A DNA stretch of 6,025 nt from DATFXF01 sp035258565 (GCA_035258565.1 DATFXF010000218.1:1-6025), one strand, 5' to 3'; counted from the first letter of the stretch, positions 1 through 5,877 are shown. A program made the numbers and translations. Notes: a model not told the origin generated them from the letters alone.

Positions 1-4
1 ACGC

Positions 5-337
5 TTACTGATCCACGATGACCTCAGGGTCGAGGTCCGGGTACCCCGGCACTTTGACCGTGTATTTGTAAGGGCCGTAGGGCGCTCTGTTGCGCACCTT
101 CACTGCCCGCGCATCGCTCTGATTGAATTTAAAGTGATCGAACGGCGTCGCGTTCTTGAACTCGACCTCAAATTCCCCACCTTTCTCCCTCTGCCAGGTG
201 GCCGTATGCCCCTCTTGCTCGCTTAGCCTGATGGTGGGGCGATCCACCACGATTGAACCCTGTATGATCGAGATCGTGACCACAGCGCTGGCGGGTTTCT
301 CATATCCCTTGGCTGTCCCCGTCGTTTCCTGTCCCAT
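5..337 (-). CDS. Small beta-rich protein of unknown function, probable partner of the adjacent kinase
   Basis: A complete 110-residue ORF with an ATG start and TAA stop. I do not recognise a named family. Seen: no signal peptide or membrane segment, no cysteine, and alternating hydrophobic/polar stretches typical of a beta-sandwich (VVTISII near residue 20, FEVEF near 56, YKYTVKV near 90, PEVIV near the end). The closing pattern YKYTVKVPG...LDPEVIV resembles small cupredoxin-like or Ig-like domains, but no convincing His/Cys/Met copper ligand set is present, so a redox role is not supported. It starts 19 bases after the kinase stop codon behind a very strong ribosome binding site, so co-transcription with the kinase is likely. 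Inference: it could be a substrate, scaffold or modulator of the kinase. The existence of the gene is well supported; its function is unknown. Confidence 0.8.
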   Translation of the reverse strand: MGQETTGTAKGYEKPASAVVTISIIQGSIVVDRPTIRLSEQEGHTATWQREKGGEFEVEFKNATPFDHFKFNQSDARAVKVRNRAPYGPYKYTVKVPGYPDLDPEVIVDQ

Positions 338-340
338 TTT

Positions 341-350
341 CCTCCTCCTT
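341..350 (-). promoter_or_regulatory. Strong ribosome binding site of the 110-residue gene
   Basis: The minus strand reads AAGGAGGAGG here, ending 3 bases before the ATG at 337, with the AAGGAG core about 7 bases from it. It fixes the start codon. It lies in the 19-base gap after the kinase stop (357-359), which suggests that the small protein is translated efficiently and independently of the kinase. Confidence 0.8.
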
Positions 351-356
351 GAGGGA

Positions 357-3023
357 TTATTTTCCCTGGAATAGAGCCTGAAAACTTGGGTTGCTGCGCA
401 GGACGTCGAAGTTCGGCGTGTTTTGGATGGTGCTCGGCGAATAGCCGGCGGCTACCGCTTCTTGCAGCCAACCGAGCGCCCGCTGGGTCTCGCCGAACTG
501 GTTATACACCAGCGCGGCCTCAAAACGCACGTCGGGACTATCGGGCGCAATCTCCAGGGCGCGCTGGAGGCTGGCCAAAGCGAGCTTGCGCTCGCCCAGC
601 ATGGCCTTATAGCCGGCCAGGATCGCCAGAACGACCGCGTCGCGTGCATTTACCTGCAATTGCTCCCGCGCCAGCGTGGCCGCCTTCCGGTAAGCAGCGG
701 TCGCCTGGGTGCGCTTGCCGGGCGCCCAGTAATAGGCGTCGCCCAGGTTTCCCCACCCAATGTAGTTGCGGTCATCGAGCTTCAAAGCGTCTTCGTACCG
801 GCGTGCTGCCTCGTCGAATCGGCGCTGGTAAAAGTAAGCCGTAGCCAGATTGGAGAGCGCGCCGCCGGTCGGACGGATGGCCACCGAGCGCTCGAGCGCC
901 TCAATGGCGTCGGTGTAGCGGCCCAGCCTGACGTAGACCGCGCCCACATTGGAGTAACCGAGAAAGCTGTCAGGCACCAAAGCCACAATCTGCCTGAAGC
1001 TCTCCTCAGCCTCTTTATACCTGGCATGACGGAAGTAGAACGCGCCCAACCAGCTGTAGCCGGCCCAGTAGTTCGGTCGCAGTTGAATTGCCTGGCGATA
1101 CGTCCGCTCGGCTTCGGCAAGCCGGCCTAGATGGTCATAGGCGAAGCCTAGGCCGCGATAGGCGTCGTCGCTGGTCGGCTCTGTTTCGAGTGCCCGGCGA
1201 AATTCCTCGGCGGCCTTTTCAGCGCGCCCGGTGCCATCCTCGATTGTTCCCAGACAGATGTGCGCTGCGGCAAGCTTCTCATCGAGGGCCAGCGCCCGCT
1301 CGCAAGAATGGCGCGCGGGCTTGATCCACTGGGAATTCTTAAGGCCCAAGTATCTCTTCCAGTAGGCCTCGCCGAGACCAGCGTGGGCCAAGACGTAATT
1401 CGGATCCAGGCCGAGCGCCCGCTGGAACAAAGCGATGGCATTCTCGACATTCTCGGGTTTGTCGTAGTTCTGGAGATAGCCGCGCCCCTGCAAATAGAAC
1501 TCATAGGCGCCCGCAACCTGCGTGCCATGGGCTTGGAGTACTTGGCGCTCCTGGGGCTTCAGCTCCAGCTCCAGCATGCTCACGATACCCGCCGCCACGC
1601 GGTCCTGCACGGCGAACGGGTCCGAGGCTTCCGCGGTGATCGTGCCCGCGCGCACCTGCCGCAGCGTGCGTGCGTCCACCAGCGCGTAGTTCACGCGCAC
1701 CATGCTGCCGGAGCGGTCCATGGAGCCTTCGAGCACAAGATTCACGCCGAGTTCCTTCCGGGCCATGTCTGCGCTCGTGATGCGTCGCGCACGCACCTCG
1801 CGCGCCGGCATCACTTGCAAGGAGTGTGTTGCCGTCAAACGCACCAGATTGGCGGTCAAGGTCTCGCTTATCCCGTCGCAAAAGACCTGGTTCTCGGGGT
1901 TGCCTCCAATGGCCTCGAGCGGCAGCACGGCCAGGTTCTTTACCCCGCCCAGGGCCGTGGCCTTGGGAGTGTGCAGCCACGTCTCACGCAGCTTCGGAAA
2001 CAACAGACCAGTCGCGGCGATCAGCACGATCCCGAGGGCGGCCCAGAGAATCCACCGCGAGCGAAAAGCTAGCGCACTCGGTTCCGCAGGCAAGGGGAGT
2101 GCGCTGGGATGTGTCATGGCGCGCTGCGCGGTGCGCAGATCCACCAACAGGTCCGCGGAGGTGGCATAGCGTTCCGCTGGATCCTTGGCCAGCATCTTGG
2201 CCACGATCCGCTCCAGCTCGGCCGGGACCTTCGAATTGAACCGGCGCAGCGGTGCTGGGATCTCGTGGAGGACCTTATCGCTGGTGGCTAGGAAGTTGTC
2301 CACCAGGAACGGCTGGCGACCGCTAAGCACCTCGTAGAGCACCACACCCAGCGAAAAAATGTCGGCGCGCTGGTCAGGCTCCTTCTGGAGTAGAACTTCC
2401 GGTGCCATGTAGGCCAACGTGCCGCTGAACGATGTGGTAGAGGTGGTTGTGTCGAGCGTGGTTGGGTCATCGGCGCGCGGCAACTTCTTGGCCACGCCGA
2501 AGTCCAGGATCTTCACCTCGCCGGCCGGGGTCAGCATGATGTTTTCAGGCTTGATATCGTGGTGAACGATGCCGCGCTCATGCGCGGCTGCGAGCGCGGC
2601 CGCACATTGCATAGCAATCCCGAGGAGCTCCTCGGTCCCCAGAGGCTCGGCCAGGCGCTGGCGAAGCGTCCGGCCCTCGACGTACTCCATCACCAAGAAG
2701 ATTTCGCCATTTTCGTCAAGCACGTCGTAGATGCTGGCGACGTTCTGGTTGGTCAGCCCGGAAGCGTACTGGGCCTCGCGCAGGAACCGCTGCCGGTAGT
2801 TGGGGTCGGCTTTGAGCTGAGGGGCTATGCGCTTCAGCGCCACAGGACGCTTCAGCCGGGTATCCTCGGCATGGTACACCTCACCCATACCGCCGGCGCC
2901 CAGCCGGGCCCGGATGGCGAACCGGCCCACGGTTGTGCCTGTCAGGTCGGAGACGCCTCCTTGAGTTATTGGCTGTTGTGCGGGCTGAGCCATCCCCGGA
3001 TGCGGGCCCGGCAAATCAGGCAC
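357..3023 (-). CDS. Receptor-like serine/threonine protein kinase with TolB/FlgO-like domain and TPR array
   Basis: 888 residues from a GTG start. An ATG at codon 11 (2991-2993) is an equally possible start; neither has a clear ribosome binding site. The Hanks-type kinase domain (about 33-300) has the glycine loop GAGGMGEV (42-49), K64, helix-C E83, D156, N161, DFG at 174-176 and APE at 207-209, so it should be active. The catalytic loop reads HHD (154-156), not HRD. The activation segment has ten Ser/Thr between 188 and 200. A proline-containing linker (about 305-320) leads to one membrane helix (about 324-342). Then come a TolB/FlgO-like domain (about 360-490; NLAVLPLE, CDGISETLTANL) and about nine or ten TPR units to residue 860. 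Predicted topology: cytoplasmic kinase, extracytoplasmic TPR sensor or docking region. The ligand is unknown. This layout is well known in acidobacteria. It probably forms an operon with the small gene 19 bases downstream. Confidence 0.93.
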   Translation of the reverse strand: MPDLPGPHPGMAQPAQQPITQGGVSDLTGTTVGRFAIRARLGAGGMGEVYHAEDTRLKRPVALKRIAPQLKADPNYRQRFLREAQYASGLTNQNVASIYDVLDENGEIFLVMEYVEGRTLRQRLAEPLGTEELLGIAMQCAAALAAAHERGIVHHDIKPENIMLTPAGEVKILDFGVAKKLPRADDPTTLDTTTSTTSFSGTLAYMAPEVLLQKEPDQRADIFSLGVVLYEVLSGRQPFLVDNFLATSDKVLHEIPAPLRRFNSKVPAELERIVAKMLAKDPAERYATSADLLVDLRTAQRAMTHPSALPLPAEPSALAFRSRWILWAALGIVLIAATGLLFPKLRETWLHTPKATALGGVKNLAVLPLEAIGGNPENQVFCDGISETLTANLVRLTATHSLQVMPAREVRARRITSADMARKELGVNLVLEGSMDRSGSMVRVNYALVDARTLRQVRAGTITAEASDPFAVQDRVAAGIVSMLELELKPQERQVLQAHGTQVAGAYEFYLQGRGYLQNYDKPENVENAIALFQRALGLDPNYVLAHAGLGEAYWKRYLGLKNSQWIKPARHSCERALALDEKLAAAHICLGTIEDGTGRAEKAAEEFRRALETEPTSDDAYRGLGFAYDHLGRLAEAERTYRQAIQLRPNYWAGYSWLGAFYFRHARYKEAEESFRQIVALVPDSFLGYSNVGAVYVRLGRYTDAIEALERSVAIRPTGGALSNLATAYFYQRRFDEAARRYEDALKLDDRNYIGWGNLGDAYYWAPGKRTQATAAYRKAATLAREQLQVNARDAVVLAILAGYKAMLGERKLALASLQRALEIAPDSPDVRFEAALVYNQFGETQRALGWLQEAVAAGYSPSTIQNTPNFDVLRSNPSFQALFQGK

Positions 3024-3104
3024 ATGACCCAGGAGGCTTCGCGGTCCGCGCGACGCAAAATCGGGTGAACGCGGGGGCCTTTCCGCAAGACCCGGCCTGA
3101 TCCG

Positions 3105-3128
3105 GCGCCCAACCTCCAGCTTGGGCGC
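3105..3128 (-). promoter_or_regulatory. Leader hairpin or operator dyad upstream of the kinase gene
   Basis: A perfect 8-base inverted repeat (GCGCCCAA / TTGGGCGC) with an 8-base loop, about 80 bases upstream of the kinase start codon. Read as minus-strand RNA, the loop is GCUGGAGG. No T-run follows on either strand, so it is not an intrinsic terminator. It could be an mRNA leader structure or a DNA operator; the sequence does not decide. Confidence 0.4.
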
Positions 3129-3287
3129 TCATGCTACTCCGAAGCCTGGGCAGAAGCAATGCACAGAATTCGAACATAATAATAGAAGAGAGGACAGACA
3201 GAGTGCCTGCCCTTGTTGTCGCAATTGTAAATGCTGGGCCCGTGATGTATTTCCTATACCCCCAAACTCAAGAACGGGTAGGTGCCC

Positions 3288-3569
3288 ATGCGGTTCGCCC
3301 CCTCGACCGCCCGCAGCAAACGAGAACTTCGGCCCCGCTGTTTCGGGTTTTCTGGCAAACGCTTGCCCGCCGGAAGCTCACGGTCGTTGCTTTGCTGGGC
3401 GCTGACCTATGACGGTGCCTTAAACTTCGAAAAGGGCAGTGCCGCAGTGTGCGAGAGCAAATGTGCGGACCGCGAGTGTGAACATCATTTTTTCGCTGCA
3501 GGGGAATGGTTTCGAATCAACACCAAAGGGATTGTTCTTACTCGGCTAAATCCGGAAAAGGCGAAGTGA
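3288..3569 (+). CDS. Uncertain hypothetical protein with a Cys/His cluster
   Basis: A 93-residue plus-strand ORF starting at ATG 3288 (a GTG lies two codons upstream) and ending at TGA. No family is recognised. The second half looks more protein-like than the first: a cluster C55-x3-C59-x4-C64-x-H66-H67 is followed by a hydrophobic/aromatic stretch FFAAGEWFRI and a basic end. That arrangement could bind zinc. The first half is rich in Arg, Ser and Pro and may be chance coding. The ribosome binding site is weak (an AGG about six bases upstream). It is the only plus-strand candidate with any merit, is orientated opposite to all neighbours, and overlaps another open frame (3131-3412) that I rejected. 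It could be a real orphan gene, a gene remnant or chance. Confidence 0.25.
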   Translation: MRFAPSTARSKRELRPRCFGFSGKRLPAGSSRSLLCWALTYDGALNFEKGSAAVCESKCADRECEHHFFAAGEWFRINTKGIVLTRLNPEKAK

Positions 3570-3726
3570 ATCTCGCAACTCTTGATAAGTCAGGTTGCCG
3601 GACAAGTTGAATGCCCGCGCCACTAGGCCGAAAACATCTTTCGATTCGCTCAGCCCGGAAGGCCGCGACGGCTGACTACATCAAACGCGATGAGTGGTTT
3701 GCTGGCGTGGTCCGCCGATGACCTAG

Positions 3727-3782
3727 GCTGGCCACTGCCGCCCGTGATTCAGTAGATCGCCCACACGCCGGGAGTGGCCAGC
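3727..3782. repeat. Inverted repeat spanning the VOC stop codon
   Basis: Arms GCTGGCCACT (3727-3736) and AGTGGCCAGC (3773-3782) are perfect 10-base complements separated by 36 bases. The VOC stop codon (3749-3751) lies in the loop and one arm is inside the coding sequence. No T-run follows on the minus strand, so a standard intrinsic terminator is unlikely. It could protect the mRNA 3' end or be chance. Confidence 0.35.
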
Positions 3783-4171
3783 TCCAGAAGGTTGCCGTCG
3801 GGGTCCCGGAAGTAGAGGCTTTGCCCGCCGCGCTCCCACTTCACCTTGCTTTCCACGGGAATGCCGTTCTCCGCAAGCCATTTTCCCCAGGCTTCCAATT
3901 CCGCCGCCGCTATCGGAAAAGCCACCTGCGAGTTGCCGTTTCCTTCGGTCGGCGGAATGATGCCTCCGGGCGTGACACTCGGCTCGGCCGAAGCGCCCAC
4001 CTTCACCAACAGCAGCACCTGAGTGCCTCCCACGCTCAGAGCGATAAGCCTTCCGGGCTCAGACGACCGGCCAATGACGTCAAATCCAAGCAGGCGCTTA
4101 TAGAACTCAGCCGCGCGTTCTGTATCTTCCACCCACAGCGCGGTCTCAAGAATCCGGCTTACCACAGGCAT
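3749..4171 (-). CDS. VOC family protein (glyoxalase/bleomycin-resistance fold)
   Basis: 140 residues from the ATG at 4171, chosen because GGAGGT lies at ideal distance upstream; the frame stays open to 4210, but that start has no such site. Two beta-alpha-beta-beta-beta modules are readable: LETALWVEDTERAAEFYKRLLGF (8-30) and VAFPIAAAELEAW with an ending SLYFRDPDGNLLELATPG (118-135). The fold is typical of soluble cytoplasmic metal-dependent lyases, dioxygenases and drug-binding proteins. Probable metal-site positions are E9, Q82 (His in many relatives) and E130, so metal binding is plausible with an unusual set. The substrate cannot be inferred. It lies 107 bases downstream of the broken amidohydrolase in the same orientation and may have its own promoter. 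Family assignment is secure; enzymatic role is unknown. Confidence 0.9.
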   Translation of the reverse strand: MPVVSRILETALWVEDTERAAEFYKRLLGFDVIGRSSEPGRLIALSVGGTQVLLLVKVGASAEPSVTPGGIIPPTEGNGNSQVAFPIAAAELEAWGKWLAENGIPVESKVKWERGGQSLYFRDPDGNLLELATPGVWAIY

Positions 4172-4176
4172 ATCAC

Positions 4177-4182
4177 ACCTCC
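4177..4182 (-). promoter_or_regulatory. Ribosome binding site deciding the VOC start
   Basis: The minus strand reads GGAGGT, 5 bases before the ATG at 4171. It shows that the upstream in-frame ATG at 4210, which would add 13 unrelated residues, is not the likely start. Confidence 0.75.
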
Positions 4183-4220
4183 GCTCCCAAGCGAACTCGG
4201 GGCACATCACAAGGGCGAGA

Positions 4221-4248
4221 ATGATAGCTGCATTCTAGGGCTCGGCAA
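4221..4248 (-). promoter_or_regulatory. Possible sigma-70-type promoter for the VOC gene
   Basis: On the minus strand TTGCCG (4243-4248, 4 of 6 to TTGACA) and TATCAT (4221-4226, 5 of 6 to TATAAT) are 16 bases apart. They lie in the 107-base gap after the amidohydrolase and would give a leader of about 40 bases. Matches of this quality also occur by chance. Confidence 0.35.
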
Positions 4249-4278
4249 AAAAGCCAAGTATGTGACGGCACGTCATCC

Positions 4279-4749
4279 TTATCGCATGTCTTGCTTTGCG
4301 CCGCGTGCGGCGTTCCTCGCTAGCGCCGGGCCCATGCGCGGCCTGTCTTGCAGCTGGCCCTTCTCATCAAGCTGCAGGAAACGCGCCGCGTTGTTGTAAA
4401 GGATGTCGCGTTTCTGCGCTTCGGTCAGGAAATCGGCTGACTCGATGACTTCGATCCCGATGCCAATGACTTGCGGCCACATGGCCGCGTCTGAGCCGAA
4501 CAGGATCCGCTTGCCGTAGCCCGCTTCCACCAAGCTGCGCAAGTAGCGGTGAAACTCCTTCCGGGGCAGCAACCAGTTGATGCCAGCCACGTCGGCGTAG
4601 ACCTGCGGGTACAAAGCCAACAGCGCGATCATTTCGTTCAGCCGCGGCCAGCCGGCGTGCATGACGTAGACGCGCATTTTCGGGTGGCGGCTGAGCATCT
4701 TCTCAAGCAAGGGTGGATCGTTCAGCACAGCTCGATTCTGCGGAAACAA
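4279..4749 (-). pseudogene. Metal-dependent amidohydrolase, C-terminal part (second frame)
   Basis: This is the second half of an amidohydrolase-2-type TIM barrel. From the nominal TTG codon at 4749 it reads 156 residues to TAA. Seen: LLEKMLSRHPKMRVYVMHAGWP with the beta-6 metal histidine (H31), FHRYLRSLVEAGYGKRILFGSD with the catalytic aspartate (D87), and EAQKRDILYNNAARFLQL, the usual closing segment of the family. Homology-like sequence begins before the nominal start; this frame is open only as far as 4770, where a TAA (4771-4773) blocks it. The N-terminal half with the HxH motif lies immediately upstream in a frame one base away. The final 25 residues are Arg/Ala-rich and look unrelated to the barrel. 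No ribosome binding site precedes 4749, so independent translation is unlikely. Alone it cannot form the active site. Confidence 0.8.
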
Positions 4750-5317
4750 GTAATACGGCTGGAAACTTAATTAACACGTGAATGGCCAGTGGGATATCTA
4801 GTTCTTCTGCTAAGGCGAAGTAAGGCTCTAAGCGCTCATCACCGGGAGACATTCCCTCGATCGCTGGTCCGATCTCTCCGAGAATCGCGATTTCGCCTTT
4901 TCGAACGAGCTCGCGCAAGGAATCGGGAGTGCCCAGATTGGCGACAGCCGTATTGAGGCCAGGCAGTATGCGCTTGGGAGCAGCCTGGCGGTACTTTTGC
5001 ACATATTCCAGGGGACCGCTGGTAGCAGCCAAAACCACGTTGTAGCGCTCCATGACGGCCAGGATTTGCCGGGGCAGTTCTTCATCGGTGGCGACCGGGT
5101 GGAGAGGATTCGGACAGTTTGCCCACCAATGGTCGGGATCCCACTTCGCTCTGGGATCAAAGGCCGCGAAATCCTGACCCGGACACAAGAAAGATGGTCC
5201 CCCAGGCCATCCTTTGGCGGGCAGGGCATGCAAGTGCATGTCAATAATAAGAGCTTGGCGCCCGAATATGTTCCGCGCCCTCAGGCACGGACTTCCTGCG
5301 GTCTTCAGAACCGCCAC
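4703..5317 (-). pseudogene. Metal-dependent amidohydrolase, N-terminal part (first frame, frameshifted)
   Basis: The first half of the same TIM barrel. Seen: IIDMHLHALP with the HxH metal motif (from about 5257), TDEELPRQILAVMERYNVV, AILGEIGPAIEG with the candidate metal-bridging glutamate, and EPYFALAEELDIPLAIHV with the beta-5 histidine. After that point it reads about 23 unrelated residues to a TGA at 4703. The start is unclear: GTG at 5317 overlaps the upstream oxidase gene by 13 bases, ATG at 5239 would cut off strand beta-1, and ATA at 5269 has GAGGG 8 bases upstream, as if a former ATG. The open frame to 5725 is a shadow of the oxidase gene. Removing one base in about 4705-4770 would give a protein of roughly 320-345 residues, normal for the family. 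This class usually hydrolyses or decarboxylates small carboxylates; the substrate is unknown. Confidence 0.78.
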
Positions 5318-5826
5318 CGCGTCGCGGCAGCCAGCGACTTTTTCTCGTCCAGGCCAAATGCAACGGATGGCCGAACAATGTAGATCGGCTCTTTGAGGCT
5401 CACGATGTCCTTTTCGAATGCCGACATATCGAAGTTGTACTTTTTTTCGTAAACGTTGATGTATCTGCGGCGAAACGCAACATCTTGGACCTCTTCGGCC
5501 ATTCCCTCCACAATCACTGCCTGATTCGCTTGCTCTGTGGCAATGACGCACTGCGGGCGTGCCGCCAGGTTCTTCGCTTTGCGCGACTGCCGTCCTGTGC
5601 CGAAGTAGAACGCACCATCCATCCACAATCCCCACACGATCATCAGGTGCGGCCTGCCAGCAGGATGGCCAGTTGCGACCCAGTAATTGTGGCTCTTCCT
5701 TAAGCGATCGTCGGCCCACTTCCACGGCAAAAGACCCTTGCTGCCAGTTGGCAACCCGTATCCGGGCATGTGCGGGCGGCTGGCCTTCGGGGCGGATCTT
5801 CTGCCTGTAGTCTTGTTAGCTGGCAT
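5305..5826 (-). CDS. Pyridoxamine 5'-phosphate oxidase family flavoprotein
   Basis: 173 residues from the ATG at 5826, chosen for the GGAGGA site upstream; the frame is open to 6015, but those residues are low quality and lie over the promoter. Seen: a basic N-terminal tail (1-20), then the split-barrel core SHNYWVATGHPAGRPHLMIVWGLW (about 45-68), FYFGTGRQSRKAKNLAARPQCVI (73-95) with the SRKxxNL signature expected to contact FMN phosphate, VIVEGMAEEV (about 105-113) and the end ATRWRF common in this group. The family binds FMN or sometimes F420 or haem and acts in the cytoplasm on varied substrates; genuine PdxH activity is not implied. It is the first gene of a possible operon with the broken amidohydrolase, whose coding frame begins at or inside its 3' end. 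The gene appears intact. Confidence 0.9.
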   Translation of the reverse strand: MPANKTTGRRSAPKASRPHMPGYGLPTGSKGLLPWKWADDRLRKSHNYWVATGHPAGRPHLMIVWGLWMDGAFYFGTGRQSRKAKNLAARPQCVIATEQANQAVIVEGMAEEVQDVAFRRRYINVYEKKYNFDMSAFEKDIVSLKEPIYIVRPSVAFGLDEKKSLAAATRWRF

Positions 5827-5833
5827 CGAGTGA

Positions 5834-5839
5834 TCCTCC
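5834..5839 (-). promoter_or_regulatory. Ribosome binding site deciding the flavoprotein start
   Basis: The minus strand reads GGAGGA, 7 bases before the ATG at 5826. It argues against the longer open frame that reaches 6015. Confidence 0.7.
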
Positions 5840-5848
5840 AGGCGGACA

Positions 5849-5877
5849 ATCATCCGACCGGACGGATGGGCTGTCAA
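5849..5877 (-). promoter_or_regulatory. Probable sigma-70-type promoter of the flavoprotein gene
   Basis: On the minus strand a perfect TTGACA (5872-5877) is followed after exactly 17 bases by GATGAT (5849-5854; 4 of 6 to TATAAT). Transcription would start near 5842, giving a very short leader that still contains the ribosome binding site. It is the best promoter match in the window and may drive the flavoprotein and amidohydrolase together. Confidence 0.5.
5851..5868. promoter_or_regulatory. Operator-like dyad overlapping the promoter
   Basis: CATCCG (5851-5856) and CGGATG (5863-5868) are perfect 6-base complements around a 6-base centre. The dyad covers part of the proposed -10 box and most of the spacer, a classic repressor position. 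No regulator gene is visible in the window. Confidence 0.35.

Larger units (their letters stand above)
3024..3748. other. Long intergenic region between the VOC gene and the kinase gene
   Basis: About 725 bases with no confident gene. It must hold the kinase promoter, but I could not find a convincing -35/-10 pair on the minus strand. Seen: a purine-rich plus-strand tract around 3184-3203 next to an AT-rich patch (3173-3183), a hairpin at 3105-3128, an 11-base odd palindrome CGCGGTCCGCG at 3040-3050 just upstream of the kinase GTG, one weak plus-strand ORF (3288-3569), a 36-codon plus-strand ORF (3611-3721), and part of an inverted repeat around the VOC stop codon. No tRNA or transposon ends were found. 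Confidence 0.6.

Noticed and set aside
423..1130. 235-codon plus-strand ORF, and a similar one at 1260-2072
   Set aside because: Both lie opposite the TPR and TolB-like parts of the kinase, whose minus-strand reading has clear domains; long antisense frames are expected in GC-rich coding DNA.
3184..3203. Purine-rich tract as a possible short tandem repeat
   Set aside because: The GACA/GAGA units are irregular and too few to count as a repeat array.
3131..3412. Plus-strand ORF of 93 codons overlapping the 3288-3569 ORF, with a hydrophobic stretch near residues 27-42
   Set aside because: No recognisable motif and no ribosome binding site; the start lies next to the hairpin. It cannot easily coexist with the other frame, which has the better Cys/His signal.
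3496..3530. TTCGAAT stretch resembling a tRNA T-loop
   Set aside because: The flanking bases do not pair into a T-stem and no acceptor, D-arm or anticodon arm is present.
3611..3721. 36-codon plus-strand ORF (start MPAPLGRKHL, end FAGVVRR)
   Set aside because: Protein-like in composition but too short, with no ribosome binding site and no family; could be a gene remnant.
4172..4210. Thirteen-residue N-terminal extension of the VOC protein
   Set aside because: The strong ribosome binding site at 4177-4182 lies inside it and points to the ATG at 4171.
4244..4275. Possible terminator after the amidohydrolase: TGACG/CGTCA hairpin (4263-4275) followed by a T6 run on the minus strand
   Set aside because: The stem is only 5 bases and the T-run begins well after it, so the hairpin is not followed directly by U residues as in a true intrinsic terminator.
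5318..5725. Open minus-strand frame continuing the amidohydrolase upstream by about 136 codons
   Set aside because: It lies entirely inside the flavoprotein gene in another frame; its translation is Arg/Cys-rich and has no family-like segments.
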